Below are positions 8,624 to 16,166 of a stretch of 30,427 nt of DNA, piece after piece. This stretch comes from JBGLNL01 sp046484125. Lineage in GTDB: Bacteria > Chloroflexota > Dehalococcoidia > SZUA-161 > SpSt-899. A program made the translations under genes and the position numbers. The stretch covers positions 1 through 30,427 of the forward strand of contig JAWOBX010000041.1 in NCBI GenBank assembly GCA_046484125.1. The letters are read 5' to 3'. The notes beneath the pieces were generated by a model that had not been told where the DNA came from, did no database searches, and was given only the letters and a program-made list of their open reading frames with translations. Within the stretch, counting starts at the first letter, position 1, and each line of letters opens with the position of its first letter.

Positions 8624-9382
8624 CTAAGCCACCGATTTGCCCAGATAAGCCTGCCTTACCTGGTCATTTCCCAGAAGTTCTTTTGCCGTTCCCTGGATGG
8701 TGATTCGCCCTCTCTCCATGACATATCCCCTGTCAGCTATTTTGAGAGCCGCATTTGCGTCCTGCTCCACCAGGAGTATGGTCAACCCCTCATCCCTCAA
8801 TCTCACCAGAAGCTTCAGGATCTCCCGTACCAGCGTTGGTGCCAGTCCGAGAGAGGGTTCATCGAGCATCAGCATTCGAGGGGAAGACATAAGGGCCCGG
8901 CCGATTGCCAGCATCTGCTGCTCCCCGCCACTCAGGCTTCCCGCTTTCTGTCTGGTCCGCTCTTTTAAAACCGGGAATAGCCTGTAAACCCCCTCCAGGC
9001 TGTTCTGATAGGCAGGCCTCCGTAAAAACCATTCCAGCGGGCCTACGGTGCGTAAGGGACTCCTGGCGCATTCCGGATAGGCGCCCAGAGTCAGGTTATC
9101 CTTCACCGACATGGAGCCAAAGATCTGCCGCCCTTCGGGCACATACCCCAGCCCCAGTCTCACTGTTCGATGGCATGGCTGGCCCGTCAACCGTTGACCC
9201 TCCAGCCAGATTTCACCGCCTTTAAGGGGAACGACGCCCGTAATGGCATTCATAAGGCTGGTCTTACCCGCGCCATTGGCTCCTATGAGCGTCACTATCT
9301 CCCCTTCATCCACCACGAGGGACGCGTCCCTGACCGCCATTGAGGGGCCATACGCCACCGAAGCGTTATCCACAGTAAGCAT
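8624..9382 (-). CDS. livF: Branched-chain amino acid ABC transporter ATP-binding protein
   Basis: 252 residues. Walker A GANGAGKT (34-41), signature LSGGE (150-154), Walker B MLMLDEP (170-176) and the LVEQD switch segment typical of LivF are all present. It is one of two cytoplasmic ATPases driving the Liv-type importer. It is slightly longer than the usual ~235 because of a loop at about 103-128 (PECARSPLRTVGPLEWFLRR). The start overlaps the livG stop by one base (TAATG). It is the last transporter gene before iorA. Confidence 0.93.
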   Translation of the reverse strand: MLTVDNASVAYGPSMAVRDASLVVDEGEIVTLIGANGAGKTSLMNAITGVVPLKGGEIWLEGQRLTGQPCHRTVRLGLGYVPEGRQIFGSMSVKDNLTLGAYPECARSPLRTVGPLEWFLRRPAYQNSLEGVYRLFPVLKERTRQKAGSLSGGEQQMLAIGRALMSSPRMLMLDEPSLGLAPTLVREILKLLVRLRDEGLTILLVEQDANAALKIADRGYVMERGRITIQGTAKELLGNDQVRQAYLGKSVA

Positions 9383-10158
9383 TACCCTTCCTCCTCATCC
9401 TCTCCAAGGTACGCGGCTATCACCCGTTTATCCCTCTGAACCTCTGCTGCCGTCCCCTCACAAATCTTTTTCCCGATATCCAGTACCACCACAGACTCAG
9501 CCAGTCCCATCACCAGCGGCATATCATGCTCCACAAGAATCACCGTGATGCCCATATCACGAATTCTGCGAATAAGATCGCTCAATTCCCGTTTTTCCAA
9601 TCTGTTTAACCCGGCACCCGGCTCATCAAGCAGGACCAGCCTCGGTTCAGTGGCCAGGGCACGGGCAATGGCAAGCAGCTTCTGCTGACCCAGTGGCAGA
9701 TTTAAAGCGTTCTGCTGAGCATACTGCCCCAGTCCGACCATGTTCAGATATTTCATAGCTCTCAGCGATATTCTCTCCTCCTCCCCGTGAGCCTTGGGCA
9801 AGCGGAGGGCCGCTTCGATAAACCCATAGCTGCTGCGGGTGTGCTGGCCCGTCATTATGTTTTCCAGCGCCGTCATATTGCCAAAAAGGCGAGTGTGCTG
9901 AAAGGTCCTCACGATCCCCAGCTTGGCCCTCTGGGGTGGGGAAATCCGGTTGAGCAGGCTCTGCTGAAAATAAATCTCTCCGCTAGTGACCCGGTAGTAT
10001 CCGGTAATCAGATTGAAAAGAGTAGTCTTCCCCGCCCCGTTTGGACCTATAATCGCCGTGATAGTGCCGGACTTCACGCGTAGATCCACATTACTGACCG
10101 CCACCAGCCCACCGAACGACCGGCTGACCCCTCTCGTCTCCAGAATGATATCGCTCAA
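9382..10158 (-). CDS. livG: Branched-chain amino acid ABC transporter ATP-binding protein
   Basis: 258 residues. Walker A GPNGAGKT (38-45), the LivG-style signature NLPLGQQ (153-159), Walker B LVLLDEP (174-180) and VEHDM (209-213) are intact. It pairs with LivF as the second ATPase. The start is a TTG at 10158 that overlaps the livM TGA (TTGA), so translation probably depends on coupling. The stop overlaps the livF ATG by one base. Length and motifs are normal for the family. Confidence 0.93.
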   Translation of the reverse strand: MSDIILETRGVSRSFGGLVAVSNVDLRVKSGTITAIIGPNGAGKTTLFNLITGYYRVTSGEIYFQQSLLNRISPPQRAKLGIVRTFQHTRLFGNMTALENIMTGQHTRSSYGFIEAALRLPKAHGEEERISLRAMKYLNMVGLGQYAQQNALNLPLGQQKLLAIARALATEPRLVLLDEPGAGLNRLEKRELSDLIRRIRDMGITVILVEHDMPLVMGLAESVVVLDIGKKICEGTAAEVQRDKRVIAAYLGEDEEEG

Positions 10159-11216
10159 GAGCCGGCCTCCTTCTGCTGATATCTGATTGAAAGTCGCCTG
10201 TAGATGTTCTGGAGTTTAATAAGCCAGTCTCTACCGGTTCTCAAAAGCCATTTTGGAAGGAACCAGACGCCATCCTGTTGATAGGCAGTCTTCAGAGCTA
10301 CGAATAAGCCCTCCGGCATATATATCAGTATTACCATCAAAATCAGCCCCGAGATCGCTATATTCCACTTGCCGTAATGTATGAGTATTTCATCGTTTAG
10401 AATGTGAATAGTACCTGTTCCGAAGATAGCCCCCCATATACTGGCCAGCCCTCCAACCACGGCCATCACTACCAGCTCGACGGAAACCAGAGGGTGAAAC
10501 GAACCCGGGCTCACATGAACCGCATGATGGGCGAACAAGCTGCCCGCCAGCGAGGCATAAACCGCGCTCAAAACGAATATCTTGACTTTAAACCGGTTGG
10601 CATTAATACCGAGGGATTCCGCCGCCTCTTCGCTGCCGTGGACCGCTCTGAGAGCACGACCGATACGGGAATTAATGATGTTCTGGGATACAAGCAGGAT
10701 TACCAGGCAAAAGCCCCATATGAGGAAGTACTGCCTGAACAGCGAATCGAAAGTGAATCCACCCACAGAAAGGGCGGGAACCCCGCTTATGCCATCCGGC
10801 CCGCCGGTATACCCGCTCTGGAGCTCCGCCACTCTCCATATTATGTAGCCCACTGCCAGCGTAGCCAGGGCGAGGTAGTTGCCACGCAGTCGGAAGATCG
10901 GACTTAAAAACAGGGCCAGAGCCCCGGTCATAGTTGCCGCAATAATCATGGAAAGCCATGGATTGATTCCGTAATCCATACTGAGTATGGCGGAGATGTA
11001 CATCCCGGTACCCCAGAAAGCTGCCTGGCCCAGGGAAACCTGTCCCGTATACCCCATCAACAGACAGAGTCCCACCGTGACCATGGTATAAAGGCCGATC
11101 ATTATGGCCAGCTGCTTGTACTGGCCAAAGAACCAGTCAAACGGCAGCAGTGCCATGAAAGCCAGCGCCGCGGCCAGAAGCAGGTAACGCCATTTCAGCT
11201 TTTTGGCGATCAACAT
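10155..11216 (-). CDS. livM: Branched-chain amino acid ABC transporter permease
   Basis: 353 residues, largely hydrophobic, with about nine or ten predicted membrane segments. The LivM signature begins GYTGQVSLGQAAFWGTGMY (about 55-73), and FRLRGNYLALATLAVGYI follows. The EEAAESLGIN loop contacts the ATPases, and the C-terminal segment includes IWGAIFGTG. A polar tail of about 45 residues follows the last membrane segment. The ATG at 11216 shares one base with the livH stop (TAATG); the stop overlaps the livG TTG start. Confidence 0.93.
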   Translation of the reverse strand: MLIAKKLKWRYLLLAAALAFMALLPFDWFFGQYKQLAIMIGLYTMVTVGLCLLMGYTGQVSLGQAAFWGTGMYISAILSMDYGINPWLSMIIAATMTGALALFLSPIFRLRGNYLALATLAVGYIIWRVAELQSGYTGGPDGISGVPALSVGGFTFDSLFRQYFLIWGFCLVILLVSQNIINSRIGRALRAVHGSEEAAESLGINANRFKVKIFVLSAVYASLAGSLFAHHAVHVSPGSFHPLVSVELVVMAVVGGLASIWGAIFGTGTIHILNDEILIHYGKWNIAISGLILMVILIYMPEGLFVALKTAYQQDGVWFLPKWLLRTGRDWLIKLQNIYRRLSIRYQQKEAGS

Positions 11217-12280
11217 TACCCGGCCCTCTCCTCCTCGGCCAGCTTACCGGATCTCAGAAGCAAAATCGCCAGTAGTACCCCCATCGCCCAGACGTCTTTA
11301 TATCCTGAAGTAAACGGCCCCCAACTGATACCAATCACCAGGGACATAACCACCCCCAGCAAAAGGCCTCCGATCACAGCTCCCATGGGACTCTTAAAAC
11401 CTCCCAGTGCAGCGGCTATAAACCCGTAGAGGCCGAGGATAAATCCTCGTTCGTAATCCATTCCGGTCTTCGGAGCCATAACGGCCCCTATCGTTCCACC
11501 GACCACAGCGGCCAGCACAAAAGCTATGAGTGCCATCATCCTCGGATCGATGCCCATAAGTCTGGCTCCGGTCGGATTTATGGCGCATGCTTTCAGGGAT
11601 TTACCAAGCATGGTGCGTGAGAAAAACAGTTGAATGAGGATGGTTATTATGACCACAGCGGCAAAAATCCACAAGGTTTGAGTATGAGCAACCGCCCCCG
11701 CGAACTCCAGTGAGGCCCGGTCCCAGTAGACGGGTGTACGATTAGCGCCCACACCCCAGAGCTCTCCCGCGACACCGCGTATGAAAAGAGACGCGCCAAT
11801 AGTGATGATAATCAGGGTGACCATGGACGGTCTTCTGGCCGGGCGAATGGCCAGTAGATACATAATCGCGCCCACTGCTCCAGCCATCAATATCGGGAGA
11901 ATCGATGCGAGAGCCAGGGGTATCTCCGCAGAAGCCAGTTCATCTAAAGCAAACATTATCAGAGGAATTGACCCCAGGATTAGAATTGTTAACAGAAGGA
12001 GAACACTCTTTCTGGTACCGCTTCCGCGTAAAGAGTATACGAACGTCGCGATAGCGGCGGCGACAAGCAGGGCGATGACAATGGCGGGAAGGGCCGGAAC
12101 CTCCATGGAATCCGCCATCATGTAAGACATCATTCCACCCAGCATAACGAACTCACCCTGGGCGAAGTTGATGATATTGGTGACAGCGTAGATGATAGTA
12201 AAACCGAGGCCTATGAGAGCATAGATGCTTCCGTTCTGGACGCCAAATATCAGGTATTGTACAAAATCTTCCGACGCCAT
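11216..12280 (-). CDS. livH: Branched-chain amino acid ABC transporter permease, enlarged
   Basis: 354 residues with the LivH signature GLGFTIIYAVTNIINFAQGE near 24-43 and the EAA-like loop SLKACAINPTGARLMGID. Most LivH proteins are about 285-310 residues. Here an extra stretch of about 60 residues (about 80-140, from YSLRGSGTRKSVLLLL to MYLLAIRPAR) adds what look like two hydrophobic helices before the usual RPARRPS segment. The gene lies about 260 bp downstream of the binding-protein gene, separated by a strong hairpin. No clear Shine-Dalgarno precedes the ATG at 12280. Confidence 0.9.
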   Translation of the reverse strand: MASEDFVQYLIFGVQNGSIYALIGLGFTIIYAVTNIINFAQGEFVMLGGMMSYMMADSMEVPALPAIVIALLVAAAIATFVYSLRGSGTRKSVLLLLTILILGSIPLIMFALDELASAEIPLALASILPILMAGAVGAIMYLLAIRPARRPSMVTLIIITIGASLFIRGVAGELWGVGANRTPVYWDRASLEFAGAVAHTQTLWIFAAVVIITILIQLFFSRTMLGKSLKACAINPTGARLMGIDPRMMALIAFVLAAVVGGTIGAVMAPKTGMDYERGFILGLYGFIAAALGGFKSPMGAVIGGLLLGVVMSLVIGISWGPFTSGYKDVWAMGVLLAILLLRSGKLAEEERAG

Positions 12281-12321
12281 AACTTAAAAGAGCCCTTAGG
12301 GTCCAATCCAGATAATATAAC

Positions 12322-12354
12322 GACAAGGGGGAAAGCGCAACTTTCCCCCTTGTC
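12322..12354 (-). terminator. 14-bp perfect hairpin between binding-protein gene and livH
   Basis: The arms 12322-12335 (GACAAGGGGGAAAG) and 12341-12354 pair perfectly around a 5-nt loop. On the minus strand the hairpin is followed by GTTATATTATCTGG, which is T-rich but interrupted. It sits about 190 nt after the binding-protein stop and about 40 nt before livH. This is where partial terminators or mRNA-stabilising hairpins keep binding-protein expression above that of the permeases. Confidence 0.6.
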
Positions 12355-12391
12355 CTGCCTGTTGTAGAAATCCTCTCGAAATTAAGGTGGC

Positions 12392-12430
12392 CCTGATCAA
12401 ACCCATTATCCCCCGATTCTGGGGGAATCC
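12392..12430 (+). repeat. Partial copy of the intergenic repeat
   Basis: The segment reads CTGATCAAACCCATTATCCC and continues with a TCCCCC/GGGGGA hairpin (12409-12414 with 12421-12426). It matches the left half of the repeat units at 29931-29965 and 13807-13850. An outer inverted repeat AATTAAGG/CCTTAATT (12380-12387, 12430-12437) brackets it. Confidence 0.4.
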
Positions 12431-12542
12431 CTTAATTACGACCGGCTCCCTTGCATCCCCCTTGTTCCCCAATTGCAGGGAATTCTTTATCTATGGGGTT
12501 CGCTCGGGCTCACTTTGTTCGGCATTTTTTCCCGCTTTACTA

Positions 12543-13769
12543 CTAGTCCAGGAGTACCCACTCACCATCAACGATCTCGATCATGGCCAGCGATCCCGGT
12601 GCCATCCCCAGGTGATCCTCTTCAGACATGGTAAATACACCACCAGTACCCGCAAATTCGGTGATATTCTCGATCTCATCACGTATGAATTCCCTGGCTT
12701 CAGCAGTGCTCAATCCTTCGGGCATCTTCTCAAGGGCGATTATCACCATGTTCAGAGCATCGTACATATGTCCGCCAAAGGTATTAACCTTTCCCTCGCC
12801 AAACCTCGATTCGTAGTCCTCTTTATACTGTGTCAGGACCTCTTTCTGAGGGTCACTTTCAGGAATAGCGTCAATCACCAGGAGCTTGCCGGCAGGGAAA
12901 ATAACTCCATTTGCTGCTCCCCCTGCCTGATCGATGAAGTCCTTGTTGGCGATGCCATGACTGCAATACAGAGGAGTTTCCATATTCCGTGTTTCCATAT
13001 CACGGGCAACTGTAGCTGATTCATCTGTAGTAGCCCAGCAGACTACCGCCTCGGCGTCTGTTCTCTTGATATGGGTAAGCTGCGCCTCCATGCTGGGATC
13101 CCCGCTGTTGAAGGTCTGGTCATCGACTATTTCAATTCCGTAATCGGGAGCATCGGAGATAAGAATCTCTCTTCCCGCAGAACCATACCCTGATGTATCG
13201 GTTATAAGGGCGATTTTGGTAACACCCTGTTCTTCCATGTGATTGTAGAGCTCGGTTACCGCCTGCTTATCTGACTGCGGAGTCTTGAACACCCAGTAGC
13301 GCTCCTCTACAGGTGTCACAATTTTAATGCTGGCTGCACACGAGATCAGCGGAACTTCCGCGTTGGTAACCGTATCTATTATGGCCAGACTATTGCCGCT
13401 TGTAGTTGGGCCTACAATAGCCAGTACATTATCCTGCTCGATCAATCGAGTGGTCAGTGTGCGGCATTTGGTATCCTTTGTTTCATCATCGTAAATGATC
13501 ACATCAAGCTCGTGCCCGTTTATTCCACCAGCACTATTGACCTGATCTTCAATCATCTTAGCCGTTTTTTCCTCGGGCTCTCCGAGGGATGACGCGGGGC
13601 CGGTTATTGAAAGGACGGCACCGATCTTGTACGCCCCTTTGCTTGGCTCCTGGGTTTCAGTTGAAGTCGGCTTATCCGTTTCATCATCATCGGAGCAAGC
13701 GGTTAGCCCAGCGGCTGCGAGTGACAGTAGTATTATGATTAAGAACGCCCATTTTAGAATTGACTTCAT
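12543..13769 (-). CDS. livK: Branched-chain amino acid ABC transporter substrate-binding lipoprotein
   Basis: 408 residues. The N-terminus is a lipoprotein signal: positive MKSILK, a hydrophobic stretch, then lipobox LTAC with Cys25. A Ser/Thr/Glu-rich linker follows. The mature part is a type I periplasmic-binding (Leu/Ile/Val-binding) fold beginning KIGAVLSITGPASSLGEPEE, with AIVGPTTSGNSLA and ALITDTSGYGSAGRE. It captures the substrate outside the membrane for LivHMGF. The exact ligand (branched-chain, aromatic or other) cannot be read from the sequence. AAGGAGGAGAGG lies just upstream of the ATG. It is the first gene of the Liv-Ior cluster. The lipid anchor fits either a Gram-positive or a monoderm Chloroflexota envelope. 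Confidence 0.92.
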   Translation of the reverse strand: MKSILKWAFLIIILLSLAAAGLTACSDDDETDKPTSTETQEPSKGAYKIGAVLSITGPASSLGEPEEKTAKMIEDQVNSAGGINGHELDVIIYDDETKDTKCRTLTTRLIEQDNVLAIVGPTTSGNSLAIIDTVTNAEVPLISCAASIKIVTPVEERYWVFKTPQSDKQAVTELYNHMEEQGVTKIALITDTSGYGSAGREILISDAPDYGIEIVDDQTFNSGDPSMEAQLTHIKRTDAEAVVCWATTDESATVARDMETRNMETPLYCSHGIANKDFIDQAGGAANGVIFPAGKLLVIDAIPESDPQKEVLTQYKEDYESRFGEGKVNTFGGHMYDALNMVIIALEKMPEGLSTAEAREFIRDEIENITEFAGTGGVFTMSEEDHLGMAPGSLAMIEIVDGEWVLLD

Positions 13770-13806
13770 TCGGTTTTCCTCTCCTCCTTATAGTCAACTT
13801 TGAAAA

Positions 13807-13897
13807 CTCTGATCAACCCCCACTTTTCCCTAAATCTCAAAGGGAATTTAAAGCTGGGAGACACACCCCGCCCCCTTAACACGCCACTTGCTCAGAG
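13807..13897 (+). repeat. Diverged copy of the intergenic repeat (leader of the binding-protein gene)
   Basis: This 91-bp copy begins CTCTGATCAACCCCC and ends CTCAGAG, giving terminal CTCTGA/TCAGAG inverted repeats. It aligns with 5944-6029 along its length and with the left half of the tandem units at 29911-30170. It lies in the predicted 5' untranslated leader of the binding-protein gene, about 40 nt before its Shine-Dalgarno. Confidence 0.5.
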
Positions 13898-13981
13898 ATT
13901 CCTTTCGTCGGTTTTTCCAAATAATGCAATTTACCCGGCGCACCTCCTTGTTCATCATTTAATCCCGCAATGCCGACGGCT

Positions 13982-14011
13982 ATTATAGCGTAATAAGCTA
14001 CCGGAGTGCAA
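13982..14011 (-). promoter_or_regulatory. Candidate promoter of the Liv-Ior cluster
   Basis: On the minus strand a perfect TATAAT (13982-13987) lies 18 nt downstream of TTGCAC (14006-14011). The transcript would start near 13975, leaving a leader of about 205 nt that contains the repeat copy. The -35 matches the consensus only in TTG. Confidence 0.45.
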
Positions 14012-14320
14012 CAGATTGCCGAACGTCTTACCTTACCAGTGATAAGTTCTGAATGCGCTGGATATTCCTCACTTGATTCACCAGTGACAGGCACGAAGTG
14101 TTAACCAATGACATGATACTTGAATACTCTCCCGGCTAAATGAGTCCTGTGAGACAGGGGGAATTAAGAGAGATTTCTGTGGGAGGCCGGGGAGGGGAAT
14201 AGCGAACCGCGTCGATTTATGATCGACAGTACCCTGGTGTATTGTCCCGTAAATAACCAGACCTTCGCTGATATTAATTGTACGCGAATATTTGAGCCTT
14301 ATCCCCACCACCCATCCGAC
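14012..14320. other. Intergenic stretch with no gene
   Basis: No coding sequence is convincing here. Short palindromes are present, for example GTCGAT/ATCGAC around 14211-14227 and CCTGT/ACAGG near 14143-14155, with no recognised function. It may hold operators for the Liv promoter. Confidence 0.4.
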
Positions 14321-14374
14321 GCTGACTACTCCGTAACGCACTCGCGGTCGCGAGTGCGTTACGGAGTAGTCAGC
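14321..14374 (-). terminator. 26-bp perfect hairpin at the end of the Kor operon
   Basis: Arms 14321-14346 and 14349-14374 are perfectly complementary over 26 bp with only a GT between them. The sequence starts GCTGACTACTCCGTAACG and is GC-rich near the loop (CTCGCG/CGCGAG). It sits 70 nt downstream of the thioesterase stop, so it probably ends or protects the Kor-operon mRNA. On the minus strand no T run follows; on the plus strand TTTT follows at 14375. A second weaker inverted repeat CTTTTCA/TGAAAAG (14374-14380, 14396-14402) adjoins it. Confidence 0.6.
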
Positions 14375-14444
14375 TTTTCATGTGAAGCAAGGCGGTGAAA
14401 AGAGCTTTGCGGAACCATTGTATAGAACTGTCAGGGACAGAGCC

Positions 14445-14864
14445 CTAGCCTGTAGGTATGGTGGTACCGGTAGCCCTCGCTATGAGCTTGCCATCCTGAT
14501 TACTGACCGTCATCTCTGAAAGGCCAACCCTTTTCCCGCTTTTTATAACTCGGCACTCAGCTATGAGCTCGTCACCGGCATTGGCCCCGGAAATAAAATG
14601 GAGGTTAAATTGTGAAGCTACGCTTGGAAACGACAGGGAATTGGAAGCGTAGGCAAATGCCTGGTCCGCCACCGACATGATGATTCCGCCGAAGGTCATG
14701 CCATTGAAGTTCTGGTATTCCGAAATAACCTTCATCGAGACCCTGGCATAACCAGGGGAAAGCTCGAGAAGATTCATGTTCAAAAACGAGGCTATGGCCT
14801 CACTCCCGGCTCGCGCCTTGAGTTCGTCTACTAAGTCAGCCGGTTTTTTCTCGCTGGTTGACAC
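14445..14864 (-). CDS. Hotdog-fold thioesterase, PaaI-like
   Basis: 139 residues with the PaaI/YdiI-type hotdog core NFNGMTFGGIIMSVADQAFA (52-71), then ASNS and a C-terminal ARATGT strand. Members hydrolyse acyl- or aryl-CoA esters in the cytoplasm. The acidic residue of the helix (D67 in VADQAF) is kept, but the usual His of the HGG motif is Phe here (TFGG), so activity or specificity may differ. The start is GTG at 14864, 4 nt after the aminotransferase stop, with AAGGCGG of the preceding gene as ribosome site. As last gene of the Kor operon it may release CoA from the oxidoreductase products. Confidence 0.87.
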   Translation of the reverse strand: MSTSEKKPADLVDELKARAGSEAIASFLNMNLLELSPGYARVSMKVISEYQNFNGMTFGGIIMSVADQAFAYASNSLSFPSVASQFNLHFISGANAGDELIAECRVIKSGKRVGLSEMTVSNQDGKLIARATGTTIPTG

Positions 14865-14868
14865 TAGT

Positions 14869-16155
14869 TCACCGCCTTAGTTTCTGAAATCGCCCGGCCG
14901 CCTCCTCAAGCGACTCAACGCTCCGACAGAAAGCAAATCGGAGATAGCTGTCCCCATAGCCGCCCGAGGCATAAAAATTATCTCCCGGAACGCTGGCCAC
15001 ACCCACCTCCATTATGAGATACTTCGCGGCATCCATTGGAGACATCCCTTTCAGTGCCGGTACGTTGGTATAGTCAGCAAAAAGATAATAGGAACCATCC
15101 GGCGGAGTGACGCCGAAACCAGCGTTTTTTAAAGCTTCCATAAGCATCACGCGTTTTCGCTCATACGCCGCGGGAAGCTGTTTGTAGAAGCCGTCATCGA
15201 GCTGCAAAAGCCGGACAACACCCTTTTGCAAAGGGGTCGGAGACTGGATTACCATGGTATCATGAATAGCCCGGACACGGGTTGTGTATTCCTCTGGAGA
15301 TATAATCCATCCCACCCGCCATCCGGTCGCGTTGCCGGTCTTGGAGACCGCGTTGATAACAAACGTCCTTTCGCGCATACCGTCAATCCGGGCCATGCAT
15401 ATGTGTTGTCTTCCATCGTACAGTATGTGCTCGTAAATCTCATCGGTGACCACCATGATGTCGTGCTTTTGGCATATTGCCGCGATCTCGCCCATTTCTC
15501 CCCGGCTGAAGACCTTGCCCGTTGGGTTATGAGGGGTGTTAAGTACCAGCACCTTAGTCTTACCGGTAATAGCCTGTTCCATCTCGGAGAGATCGATATC
15601 CCACGTAGCACCGGCACGGTTTTCCCGCAGGGTTATATACCGGGCTTCCAGTCCCAGAATCTCAGCCTGGGAAGGATACATCTCGTGATATGGCTGCATA
15701 ACGATGATCTCATCTCCCGGATTACAGATAGCCCGTAATGAGGTGAACAGTCCCTCGGTAGCGCCCAGAACAATGGTTATCTCCTTCTCCGGGTCTGGCC
15801 TGAACCCCTGGAATCGCTCTGTGTAATCGGCCACGGCGTTCCTGAGTTCACCGAGTCCAAATGGATAGCAGTACTGGTTATAAGCATCCCTGGGATTCTG
15901 AAGAGTTTTAAGCGCATCTTTGAGGCTCATTTCCATGAAATTCTCAGGTGTACTACCCGTCTGATTAAGGATATCTCCCAGTCGCGTCCCTTCAAGCCGT
16001 TCAATACCCTCATCCGTTCCACCAAGAGACGCGACGATACCACCCCAGACCATATCGTAGATAGCCGCCTCGTCGGTAAAACCTTGAGAAAGGTTCACCG
16101 CCTGGTATTCATTTGCCAGTCTGGTCATCAGCCTGATGGTCGATTCCTTAACCAT
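14869..16155 (-). CDS. PLP-dependent aminotransferase, class I/II
   Basis: 428 residues from the ATG at 16155. It shows NTPHNPTGK (206-214), TDEIYE (237-242), the PLP lysine in SKTGNATGWRVGW (K272) and a C-terminal LRFAFCRS containing the carboxylate-binding Arg. It resembles the methionine/aromatic/kynurenine aminotransferase group. An insertion at about 35-85 precedes the YNQY segment. It would convert amino acids to 2-oxoacids for the adjacent Kor enzyme. The ATG at 16155 is preferred because AGGGAGG lies just upstream; a TTG at 16170 would give 433 residues and overlap the preceding stop. The exact amino donor is not readable. Confidence 0.9.
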   Translation of the reverse strand: MVKESTIRLMTRLANEYQAVNLSQGFTDEAAIYDMVWGGIVASLGGTDEGIERLEGTRLGDILNQTGSTPENFMEMSLKDALKTLQNPRDAYNQYCYPFGLGELRNAVADYTERFQGFRPDPEKEITIVLGATEGLFTSLRAICNPGDEIIVMQPYHEMYPSQAEILGLEARYITLRENRAGATWDIDLSEMEQAITGKTKVLVLNTPHNPTGKVFSRGEMGEIAAICQKHDIMVVTDEIYEHILYDGRQHICMARIDGMRERTFVINAVSKTGNATGWRVGWIISPEEYTTRVRAIHDTMVIQSPTPLQKGVVRLLQLDDGFYKQLPAAYERKRVMLMEALKNAGFGVTPPDGSYYLFADYTNVPALKGMSPMDAAKYLIMEVGVASVPGDNFYASGGYGDSYLRFAFCRSVESLEEAAGRFQKLRR

Positions 16156-16166
16156 ATCTCCCTCCC

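Noticed and set aside
13876..14341. Minus-strand frames of 72 and 87 codons in the gap before the Kor-operon terminator
   Set aside because: They run through the 26-bp palindrome, the promoter and a repeat copy, lack good ribosome sites and show no domain.
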